Origin: Neurospora tetraspora
Lineage: Eukaryota > Ascomycota > Sordariomycetes > Sordariales > Sordariaceae
Reading direction: 5' to 3'
Length of the DNA stretch: 64,000 nt
NCBI RefSeq assembly: GCF_033439725.1
Contig: NW_026944386.1
Location: 2,294,001-2,358,000 of the forward strand
Shown piece after piece: positions 44,718-54,099 of the stretch; the stretch's first letter is position 1; every line of letters begins with the position of its first letter. Under the pieces are notes generated by a model. The model did not search any database, was not told where the DNA came from, and was given only the letters and a program-made list of their open reading frames with translations. Position numbers and translations under genes: made by a program.

Positions 44718-46137
44718 CACTTCCGTATTGCATATGGATGGAGTGTGATCAGCACCGTGAGACTCAAACAATACCCTCTTAAGCTGCAACAGCTTACGAG
44801 CTCAGTATGTTTGGGAGGAGAAATCCATTAGAAAACTCGGAAGGAGGGTTTCATATGAAAACCAACGCAACCCTCGCAACGTAGGGGCCGTAATTCATGC
44901 GGTAGAAGCAACTGGGAAGAATGGATATACAATGAATGCAATGAGAATGGGACAGAAGTGTGCTTGTTTGGTTCAGTCGGGAATCTGAGGGTAAAGACGC
45001 AATATATATCTTGAGGCCCTTCTGACTCGCCTGAAGGGATATACGTACGAAAACTGCTCACCAAAGCCAACCACACCTCCCAAAAGCCAACCACACCTCC
45101 TAGTTAGAAGTATTAAGTATATAGAGTAGGTGTCAGGGGTAAATGGCAGGGGTAAGTACGTTGTGTAGTGTATGCCTAGCCTACTCAGCTGGGCTTGGCG
45201 TAAGTGGAACGGTGCATTCGACGGCGAAGGCAATGGGAAAACGGTTCTAGAAACGGGGGCGGCGTTTTCAGCTGAGTCATCCAAACCCCTGTCGAAAACG
45301 GCTCCCATAGATAATCTTCCGATATGTCGGCTTATCTATGGGAGCGGGAAGGACAGGAAACGGGTCTTTTAATCACGTGGTAGGGTCAAAAAACTGAACC
45401 ACCAGCTCCCATATCCATATCGTTCGGACGGAGGCAAGACGGTAAGTGGGGAGGTGGCGCTTAAAAGATGAATATAATTGGGCGGATTACGAGAAAAGTT
45501 GACCGTCTTGACACTGCCAAGATTGCACTCGGTCAGTAGACGAGTCGATTGGCTGAGAGAGCTGCATGCCAGGGCTGCGGAACAAGGTGACGGCGGCGTT
45601 GAAAGCGACAAGGCAACCACAGCTCTAGGATCAGAAGCCGGCAGCTAGGGTGGGATGGCTTTAAGCCTGGGCGGGGGCCCGTGTCAGCACCCCCGCCCCC
45701 TGGCATACTTGCATGGGGCTTGGCTCGAAGCGAGGCTGGAAGCCTTGATATCAAAACAAACGCTACCTGAAGTGAACCCTCTGGTTACCTTTTTGGCATG
45801 TCCTCCATTGCAGCATCAAAGCTGCATTTGATCCTTGAAAGACGAAACGTTGATGTGGCACGCTGACATCAGGCTTGATTTACAGGACGTCGCCAATCCT
45901 ACGAGAGAGAAGAGAATGTGTTGCGCCTTTCTGAGGCAGTGAAATAAGCTTTTGATAGCCGCCATTGTCTGGCTTTGGCGAGCATTGGCAGTGAAAATGA
46001 GGAGAAGGAGTAGTCGGGACCAACGCCGAATGACTTTGCGAGGCTGTCAGTCTCTCGTGTCCTGGCGCTTGAATTCACTGCACGCAATAACCAGACGATG
46101 TTCCAATAGGCTGCGGTACCTGGTTGGGATTGAATCC
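44718..46137. other. intergenic region between two LTRs
   Basis: No supported gene. It includes a tandem pair of GCCAACCACACCTCC (about 45064-45100), an inverted repeat CTCCCATAGATAA / TTATCTATGGGAG at 45303-45343, and the repeat block at 45884-46040 shared with 53020-53174. Short ORFs are discounted. Confidence 0.45.
45884..46040. repeat. dispersed about 157-bp repeat, copy 1
   Basis: Nearly identical to 53020-53174 in the same orientation, both starting AGGACGTCGCCA or AAGGACGTCGCCA and sharing CGCCTTTCTGAGGCAGTGAA and GAATGACTTTGC. Homology stops sharply at both ends. It may be a non-autonomous element or an exon of a degraded transposon. Its identity is unknown. Confidence 0.7.
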
Positions 46138-46142
46138 AGTTG

Positions 46143-46554
46143 TGTTACGAACTTAAGTGGGTACATAGGCCGACCAAGCCAGCGGGACCCGATAGACCCG
46201 CCAAGACCGGACCATGTAACCCCAAAACAGGGATTGGATCAGAAGGTGCTCACTGATGGACAGGTGCTCACAAGTGAGCAGGCGCTCACGGTGAGCAGAC
46301 GCTCACAAGTGAGCAAGAACCCAAGGTGAGCATGAACTCAGGATGAGCAGACGACTGCTAGAGAATAGGATATAAAGGGACGACTGGAGAACTCAGATTG
46401 TTAGATAGTTCTGCAGTAGTCAACAGATCATCATCACTGAGACAAGTATAACGCTACCCTACTTGTTGTGAACCTTTTGGCTTCACCGAACGTCTTCTGA
46501 TAGTCTTTACCTTCAGCTATCCCACTTAGGCAGATCAGACTGCCGTTCGTCACA
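46143..46554 (+). mobile_element. solo LTR with 5-bp target-site duplication
   Basis: A 412-bp element starting TGTTACGAACTTAAG and ending GCCGTTCGTCACA, so it has TG..CA ends with an imperfect terminal inverted repeat (TGTTACGAAC / GTTCGTCACA). Directly repeated AGTTG flanks both sides (46138-46142 and 46555-46559). Inside are several palindromic GCTCAC..GTGAGC units at about 46248-46350 and a TATAAAG box at about 46370. No coding part or primer-binding site follows, so it is a solo LTR from an LTR-LTR recombination of a Ty1/copia- or Ty3-type element. Confidence 0.88.
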
Positions 46555-46559
46555 AGTTG

Positions 46560-47506
46560 ATTGATTCGGTCTCGTAGTTTGTACATACAGGCCAGCTGAC
46601 GAGGTGCCATGATAATAGATGAGGGAAGATAGAGAGAGGAATAGCAAGTTAGAGGAATGAAAAGTGAGGAAGAAGAGGAAGAAGATAGGGGGTTGAAGGC
46701 AGGATAACGAAGGGTAAGGTTCGGGAGGCTTTGAGCGGACAGGTGCCGTAAGGGGTTGCCCTCTTATCTCTTCCAGTCTTTGGGAGCTCGAAGGAGACGG
46801 ATAGAGGCATAAGCATAGACGGAGAGAGACAGAAAAGAGGCTTTTGGGGCGTAATAAACCCTGGTCATTGTCAGTGACTACAAATGAAGACCAGTGTGAG
46901 GCCAATCAGTGCTCCAAATCGAGAGCCTTCCCCGAGCTGGTTACAGGTGATTGCCGGGTAAGTCGCCGGAGAAGGTGTCTTCCGAATGAAAAAGAAAGGA
47001 GAGAGAAACCCAGATCACCCAGACAAGGCAGCAGGATGCTTGTCGTCAGATCCCTATCCCAAATTGTGTCGACGCCAATGCAACTTGTTCTTCATGTCTC
47101 TCCCGACAGCGCAACCATCCAATATCTGCGAGCGTCTGCATGACAACCACCGCAGATGATAGCAGTGGCACGGAATGGATAACCGAAAGGGCTTTTTAGA
47201 TGCCAATCCACCATGGTCGAAGACGTCGTACTTCATCCAACATGGAGCGATAGGTGAAGAGAGTTTCTTCACGGATTGTGTTTCAAGATAAAAGTTCAGG
47301 ATATCCCCCTATTTCTGGTTGCCTTATTCTCGCATTCACATCCTATCCTTGTATCATCAGACTTGGACATGCCAGTTGTCAACTCTTCAAGACCCTCATA
47401 GGAACGGACATCACACCACTCCACGCACACTCGTTCTCCTCTTCCGACTTTTGAACCCGAACTCAATCCGGATCACGTACGTATAGTCGAGAGATTCTTT
47501 GACCTT
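46560..47506. other. intergenic region
   Basis: Nothing is recognised beyond short frames. Bases 46610-46700 are GA-rich. The right end carries the presumed promoter of the small gene at 47507. Confidence 0.45.
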
Positions 47507-48180
47507 TTGGAAACGAAGCCATATACACGACATCCAAGAGACCTGAATTCAGCACCAGCCTCAATGGATCATACTAACCCCGTTTACCTGTCTCATCCGC
47601 AATCCGAAAAGGACTTTCTGGCTCAATACTACGCCAGGCTCTCCTTAGCGGACACGGGTGCAGACAAAAAATCTCCCATTCCTGCAACTGCCCCTTCCAC
47701 TGTCACGGTTACACCTGAAGCGCCAGCCCAGCAATCCCAGATTGTCACAGAGACCACGGGCACAGAAGCTATAGGCCTCACCATCACCACAGTCACGGGC
47801 ATCGCGGGCACATCTACGCGCACCATAACCGGACCGGACGGAACCGTCCTCGTCCCACCTCCCATCCCCGCCCACCCCGGCTGTGAACTCTCCCCGCAAA
47901 TGGCCAAAGCGGTGAAAGACTATGCGATCGAGCATTGTTGCGACTACATGAAGGCCAAGAATCTGCTCAGAGATAAGGTAAGCAAACGAGTAGTAAAAAG
48001 TTAGATGAGGAACTGGAAACTTACTATCACTAGATCGTGGCAAAGGTCTTCGAGAACACTCAGGAGAAGCTTATAGAATTGTTGCAAAATGAACTTAATC
48101 GGATGAGCAGCGAGCAGGAGGATGATGATCTCGACCTTGACTCCGACATAGAGGAAGGCGACCGGACCTTGGAGGGTTAA
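47507..48180 (+). CDS. small hypothetical protein with C-terminal coiled-coil tail
   Basis: Exons 47507-47977 and 48034-48180 (GTAAGC..CACTAG) give 205 aa. An alternative start is the Met at 47564 (MDHTNPVYLSHP). The middle (about 55-130) is Thr/Val/Pro-rich low complexity (TITTVTGIAGTSTRTITGPD). The C-terminal third is helical: CELSPQMAKAVKDYAIEHCC, then the exon 2 phrase EKLIELLQNELNRMSSEQ and an acidic end. That tail resembles the last exon at 57220-57387 (RLIALLQEELERLSSENE), with the intron at the same position. No known domain. It is not secreted and has no TM helix. It lies between LTR debris and the HET-ankyrin gene. Confidence 0.6.
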
Positions 48181-48948
48181 GATCAGAGGAGGATTGGAAA
48201 CCATAACGCCGCATAACGAACGATGTTCGGTGTCACGGTACTGGCGGATGGGTCCCGGTACGGCGGGACGTGCACGTGATGTCGTGCCGCGTGCACCGGC
48301 CATCTGGGCCCTGGGTTGAAACCCTGGGCGCCAGGCGCGCCTTTGCACGTTTCCCTCTTTTTCTTCTTTATCTTGTGATTCTCCTATAGACCTGGAATCA
48401 ACGTGTTCAGCTTTGTCTCTTGTGACCACGTCGCTCGTAACATTCGGGAAAAGCTGAAAAGCTGAGCCCTACCCGCGCCACGGCCCCATAAGTGGTGCAA
48501 GCTACTAGGCCGCTACTGGTACACTATTGCCAATCCTGTAGACCCCGTGACAGAAAGCCACGACCCTCGCCCAAGTCGAGTTTATTGATTGGCGCCCTGA
48601 AGTCTCTGGGTCCAGAATGCCCCGCCTCTAAAAAGAAATGTCCTTTGGGCCATTGGCGTATAGTTGGGAGGGAGCCGCCAGCCATCCTACGCCTGACATG
48701 GTGAAACAGAAACAGACTCCACGACGCCTCATGCTCCACCATAGCCTTGAGAAAACATAGTGCTCTAGTTTCTTTTTATTTTGTCTTTGAGGGTAGGATA
48801 GAGGAATCTCCAGCATTTTTACCAACTCAATCCATTGATCGTCAACGGTATAGCATTTGCTGCCTCCAGGACAACACGATCAACACGATCATCCTCGAGT
48901 GCCTCATCTACGTCGCCTCGCTCAAGACCTTCGTTCCCTGAAGCTACG
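48181..48948. other. intergenic region upstream of the HET-ankyrin gene
   Basis: GC-rich at 48220-48340, with short palindromes (GGGTTGAAACCC, GTGCACGTGATG). No gene is supported. It contains the likely promoter of the HET-ankyrin gene, whose start is at 48949. Confidence 0.5.
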
Positions 48949-51900
48949 ATGTCTCAACGACTGCACAATACGGAGGGTTGGGAAGACGATAAGGGCCAAG
49001 AGCAGCCTCACCCTGCACCTCTGCAACAAATTCCCGCCGCCACCGCTATGTCCGCTACCCCTATGCCCGCCCCCGGGCCCCCAGCGGCTCCAGCTACCGG
49101 TTCCGCCGATATAGAGACGTCCGCCGGCTACAAGATTTCGTGGAAACAACTCTTCAACAAACTCATCCACTTCTTCCTATTTGAATGGGTCTGCGTGGAT
49201 AACAAAAGCCCGAAGCAGGTAGAAGTAGGCTTATTTCTTTCCCCCCTACGACATTTCAGAATAACGCTAACACCTATAAGAATCTATATTACAACTTTCC
49301 CATATCACGTAGCCATATTCGCTTACTTCAACTGTTGCCGTCTAAGAACAAGGACGCCGCAATACGCTGTAAGCTCTTTTGCACCGCATTGGACTCAAAA
49401 GACACCGCATTGGACTCAAAAGGCACTCGTCCGTACGAGGCCTTATCCTACGTGTGGGGCTCCAAGGCCAAGCCTTGTTCCATCTCTATAAACGGGTGCG
49501 ACTTGGCGATCGGAGAAAACCTTCACGCAGCGCTGTTACATCTTCGAGATCACTCCATTGAACGAACTATATGGATAGATGCCATTTGTATCAACCAAGA
49601 TGACGAAGAAGAAAAAGGACACCAAGTTCAATCTATGGCGAAGATCTACGCTAAAGCAAGTCGCGTAATTGTTTGGCTTGGAGAAGAGGCAGCCGGTAGC
49701 GACCAAGCACTCGAAGAAATACGCATCGCAGCCAAGCGCGACCAAGCACCCGAAGAAATACGCATCGCAGCCGAGCTATCTACAAGACGATTAGATAATA
49801 AAGCGGGAATCCTTACACTGCTTCAACGATCGTGGTTTCAACGCATCTGGGTAAGGAAACCGATATCAAAGTATTATGACTAAGGAAACTGACAGATTGA
49901 TGCAGGTGCTTCAGGAAGTTGCCGCGGCTCGCCATATCCTGATCAAGTGTGGTTCTACTGAAATTGACGGATTTACATTCTGCTCAGGCCTAAAAGCATT
50001 GAACCTCTCCAATGAACTCAGCGCAGACCTGCAGGCTCGAATCCTTTCGGTAACCTACCTCATACGGGGCGCAATCTTCCGGCCCAAATACGTCTACGCA
50101 ACCAGTCAGGCGGACAACTTTTCTCTTGACATACGCCCTTTGGGTGAACTGGTAGAGATGTACCACACCCGCGAAGCTACGGATCGTCGCGATAAAGTAT
50201 ATGCCTTACTCGGTATGAGCTCTGATAATCCAACCGCAGCAGGATTGTCCGCCGACTACACGATTCCGTGGAAACAACTCTTCAACAAACTCATCCACTT
50301 CTCCCTATCTAAATTGGTCTCTGTAGACCTTTCGGACAATGAGGAGATTGCCGTCATTGAGGGCAAGGGCTGCATTCTTGGCGAAGTGTCCTCGGTCACG
50401 AGAAATGCTACTTGGGAAGACAGACAAGATGTGGCCATTACTTGGAGGAACGCCTCCAGCTATCTGGTTTACAGGGAGGAAGAATTGGTCTTTTGCTGGA
50501 CCCTCCCGACCACCGCAAAATCCGTCCAAAAAGGAGATCTTGTCTGCCTTCTTCAAGGAGCGTCGAGACCCACGATCCTCAGGCCATACAACGATCACTG
50601 GGCAGTTATAATGATTGCAGTTTCCCCAGCAGGCGATTCACAAGCTACGACCAAAGATATTAAGTGGCCTGAACTTTTACAATCGATAACAGTCTTTCCA
50701 CACAATTTTCGACTTGAGTGGAATTGGGATATAAATCCAAACAAGCAGCAAGATAAAAACAACCACGACTACTTTGCAAGCATTCTAGTACCAGAGCATT
50801 CAAAGACATGGTGGGAAGGTTGTCTAAAGGCGGCGACTAGGATACGGAATGTCAGATTGGCATTACAAGAGGTGAAACAGTATGGAGTTGCAGTGAAGAA
50901 TCTTCGGGAAGAAACGGCGGTTCTTGAGAGGGCATTGAGGAGCATGAGCAACCTAAAAAAGACTTGCTTAGGTCCGGAGGATTCAGAAGAGGAAGATGCA
51001 AAGGAAACAATGGTAAATCAACTTATTGAAGACAAGGGCCAATGGACGCTTCTATGCTTGGCGGTAGAAAACGGGCATGAGACGGTCGTAAAATTGCTTC
51101 TCGACACCGGCAAGGTCAACTTGCATAGGGAGGAGCTACGGACGGCGCTGTGGCTTGCGGAGCAAAAAGGCTATAAAGCGATCGTTAAGATGCTTCTCGA
51201 TACTGGCAAGGTTGACGCAGGTGCTACGGATGAGAATGGACAGACAGCGCTGCATATGGCGGCGGTAACTGGGCATGAGGTAGTCGTTCAGCTACTTTTC
51301 GATACTGGCAAGGTTGACGCAGGTGCTAAGGATGAGGATGGGCAGACAGCGCTGCATATGGCAGCGAAGAATGGGCATGAGGCGGTTGTTAAGCTGCTTC
51401 TCGATAGCGGCAAGGTTGACACAGGTGCTAAGGATGAGGATGGACAGACAGCGCTGCATATGGCGGCGAAGAATGGTTATGAGGCGGTTGTTAAGCTGCT
51501 TCTCGATACTGGCAAGGTTGACGCAGATCCTAAGGATAGGGCTGGAGAGACAGCGCTGCATTTGGCGGCAATGAATGGGCGTGAGGCGGTTGTTAAGCTG
51601 CTTCTCGATACTGGCAAGGTTGACGCAGATCGTCGGGACCGGTATGAACGGACAGCGCTGCATTTGGCGGCAATGAATGGGCGTGAGGCGGTTGTTAAGC
51701 TGCTTCTCGATACTGGCAAGGTTGACGCAGATCGTCGGGACCGGTATGAACGGACAGCGCTGCATTTGGCGGCAATGAATGGGCGTGAGGCGGTTGTTAA
51801 GCTGCTTCTCGATACTGGCAAGGTTGACGCAGATCGTCGGGACCGGTATGAACGGACAGCGCTGCATATGGCGGCAGCGTATGGGGATGAGGCGGTTGTT

Positions 51901-52434
51901 AAGCTGCTTCTCGATACCGGCAAGGTTAATGCAGATCCTAAGGATGAAAATGGACAGACAGCGCTGTATATGGCGGCGAGGAATGGGCATGAGGCGGTTG
52001 TCAAGCTGCTTCTCGATACTGGCAAGGTTGACACAGATCCTAAGGATAAGTATGGATGGACAGCGCTGCAAATAGCGGCAGAGTATGGGCATGAGGCGGT
52101 TATTAAGCTACTTCTTGATACTAGCAAGGTTAACACAGATCCTCCGGACCAGTATGGATGGACAGCGCTGCATTTGGCGGCAAGGAATGGGCATGAAGGG
52201 GTTGTTAAGCTGCTTCTCAATACTGGTAACGTTGATGTAAATGCTCAGAACCAGTATGGACAGACAGCGCTGTATATGGCGGCAGAGAATGGGCATGAGG
52301 CGGTTGTTAAGCTGCTTCTCGATACTGGCAAGGCTGATGCAAATCTTAGGGATAAGGATAGACGGACAGCGCTGCATATGGCGGAAGAGAATGGGCATGA
52401 GGCGGTTGTTAAGCTACTCAGCCTTGCATCCTAA
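48949..52434 (+). CDS. HET-domain / ankyrin-repeat protein
   Basis: Exons 48949-49218, 49281-49850 and 49906-52434, all phase 0, give 1122 aa. Both introns have GT..AG ends and CTAA branch sites. Exon 1 is Pro/Ala-rich and carries SWKQLFNKLIHFFLFEWVCV, a copy of a segment inside the HET region. HET motifs: SRSHIRLLQLLPSKNKDA, RPYEALSYVWGSK, IDAICINQDDEEEKGHQVQS, IVWLGEE, SWFQRIWVLQEV, REATDRRDKVYALLGMSSD. From about residue 650 come roughly 14 ankyrin repeats of 34 residues (TALHLAAMNGREAVVKLLLD) up to the stop. This is the HET-plus-repeat design of fungal allorecognition genes, in which repeats sense and HET kills. Two tandem micro-duplications (TALDSKD; DQAxEEIRIAA) lie in the HET part. The short non-ankyrin ending (SLAS) suggests loss of further repeats. 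Confidence 0.85.
51040..52420 (+). repeat. 102-bp tandem repeats encoding ankyrin units
   Basis: About 14 repeats with a 102-bp period (34 aa, one more than the ankyrin standard). From about 51550 to 51867, just over three consecutive periods are identical base for base. The rest differ mainly at the start of the unit (DAGAKDEDGQ, DADRRDRYER, DTDPKDKYGW). The antisense strand also stays open in two frames, a by-product of the repeat. Confidence 0.9.
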
Positions 52435-52769
52435 GAGGCAGGCTTGGAGGGCAACTCCACCTCGAGTCAGCCTTTCGCAATCTTTCCTCCTGCAAGAATT
52501 GATCTTGGTTACTTCCCAATCTTTATTGTTTACTCCCTATTGCTTCCTATCGTATTGGGAACCCCCCTGGTCGTCGTATATCTTAACAGCAATGTTGGAG
52601 GGACCGTAATGGCAATATCATGCAGAATGTATTCGCAGCAATCAAAAATGACAGAACCTTCTCGTATATTCTGGCAGGCGCGGAGGGCTCTAGCAATAAT
52701 GCGTCGCTTTGTGCTTAAGCTTTCGGTTGATCTTTTCGGGTCCCAGATGGTCGATATTATGTCGTGGAT

Positions 52770-52820
52770 TGTTACGAACTTAAGCGAATGCATGGGCCGA
52801 CCAGGCCATCGGGACGCGAC
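52770..52820 (+). mobile_element. fragment of the LTR 5' end
   Basis: Begins TGTTACGAACTTAAGCGAAT and matches the first 50 bases of the LTR at 46143 (shared CATxGGCCGACCAxGCCA and CGGGAC), after which similarity stops. It is a truncated relic with no matching 3' end nearby. Confidence 0.65.
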
Positions 52821-53019
52821 AGCCTCCCAAATCTCGAACCGGTTAAGTGAGTGTCTGACGGATTCGATGAGCGCTCCAAGCTCTGTATCCGTTTCTGTGC
52901 CAACCACCATTTTCAGGCAGGCGTGGAGGAGGGTTTTGCATGCTTTAGCTCTCTGGCCAGTCCAGCCAGGAATTCCGATGTCGTGAGCCATTTCTTGGTG
53001 AAGGTAGCTTTTGGCTTAA

Positions 53020-53174
53020 AGGACGTCGCCACTCCAACGAGAGAGAAGAGAATGTTTTGCGCCTTTCTGAGGCAGTGAAATAAGCTTTTGATAGCCGCCG
53101 TTATCTGGCTTTGGCGAGCATTGGCAGTAAAATGAGGAGAAGGAGTAATCGGGACCAACGCCGAATGACTTTGC
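53020..53174. repeat. dispersed about 157-bp repeat, copy 2
   Basis: The partner of 45884-46040, with a handful of substitutions and at least one base deletion (GGCAGTAAAATG versus GGCAGTGAAAATG). It sits between two ankyrin-coding stretches. Confidence 0.7.
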
Positions 53175-53360
53175 AATTGAAGTTTGGCTGAAGTCAAACC
53201 GCGCAGTCTGACAGATCGGCAACGCTTCCTGTTGGCAGAAACAGGACGAAGGGGGCTTGCACGGATGGATGATATTGGGCTGGGCATCACGTTGCTCGGA
53301 TTGAGGCGTTGCAGAGCCGGCGGGCGGGCTTGCACTTGCTCGCGCCAGCGCTGCGAAGTG

Positions 53361-53646
53361 TAGGCATGAGGCGGTTGTTAAGCTGCTTCTCAATACTGGC
53401 AAGGTTGATGCAGATCGTCGGGACGAGTATGAACGGACAGCGCTGTATATGGCGGCAGAGAATGGGTATGAGGCAGTTGTTAAACTACTTCGCGATACTG
53501 GCAAGGTTGACGCAGGTGCCAAGGATAAGAATAGACAGACAGCACTGCATTGGGCGGGAACTGTGTTTCTATATATAGCGGTCAGAACCCTAACGTTAGG
53601 GTTCCTCAACCGCCTGGTCGATGTGAGTAGTCTGCCATCACCGTGA
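53361..53646 (+). pseudogene. orphan ankyrin-repeat fragment
   Basis: An open plus frame reading HEAVVKLLLNTGKVDADRRD, then TALYMAAENGYEAVVKLL and TALHWAG. It then leaves homology and ends at the TGA at 53644. The unit matches the 34-aa repeat of the gene ending at 52434, so it is either the displaced 3' end of that gene or of a neighbouring paralogue. There is no start of its own and no HET domain upstream. Confidence 0.7.
53585..53604. other. head-to-head telomere-like palindrome
   Basis: A perfect 20-base palindrome, GAACCCTAACGTTAGGGTTC. Each half is one and a half units of the fungal telomere repeat (TTAGGG), joined in the opposing orientation. It is short, so chance is possible. Confidence 0.5.
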
Positions 53647-53649
53647 CAC

Positions 53650-54099
53650 GTGTTACCTATTCTTGCCTCATCCCTTGACCCCTTCAGTACGGGGCATTCA
53701 GAGCCCAGAGGTCCTATCGACGTTGGACGCTCGGGCTCGATGTAGTAGGCGTCGTGTAGACGTATTGAACCTACCTCTACATAAGAGGTTGTAGTCCGAG
53801 ACTTGTACTCTCCACTCAACTCTCCCCTCTAAACTTAGCTAGCTAGACTCATTACGTCTATCTCGCGATAACTCATCGTTAAAGTAGAAACAAAGTAGTA
53901 AAACGTATGTATAAAAGTGTAAACGCTTTTTCTTATTCAATAAAAACTCACTATTAGCCGTAATACTTCTACAAAATTACTATCCCTATATCCCGACAAA
54001 TACTCCTAAATACCTTGACCATCTTTACAGGTACTTATATAACGTAATTAGAGGTACCCACGTCCACATTCTGTAATACAACCAACCAACCTTATCACT
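53650..54099. other. intergenic, right part AT-rich
   Basis: Downstream of the orphan ankyrin fragment and the 3' end of the beta-lactamase-like gene. Bases 53880-54060 are AT-rich with TA-rich words, possibly RIP-decayed. No ORF is supported. Confidence 0.5.

Larger units (their letters stand above)
52435..53360. other. repeat-derived stretch separating ankyrin fragments
   Basis: It lies between the end of the HET-ankyrin gene and orphan ankyrin sequence. It contains an LTR head (52770-52820) and the dispersed repeat at 53020-53174. A minus-strand frame at 52530-52991 (153 codons, MAHDIGIPGWTGQRAKACKT) might be part of an old element protein, but no family is recognised. Confidence 0.45.

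Noticed and set aside
45303-45343. Inverted repeat CTCCCATAGATAA / TTATCTATGGGAG as a possible terminator or element end
   Set aside because: Only 13 bases, no neighbouring gene end, and a similar word occurs at about 30959, so meaning is unclear.
51292-52220. Two long minus-strand frames (266 and 247 codons) antisense to the ankyrin repeats
   Set aside because: They exist because the 102-bp repeat has no stop in these frames. The translations are periodic copies without domain character.
52530-52991. A 153-codon minus frame between ankyrin fragments
   Set aside because: It reads protein-like but crosses an LTR fragment and matches no family I know; kept only as part of the repeat-derived stretch.
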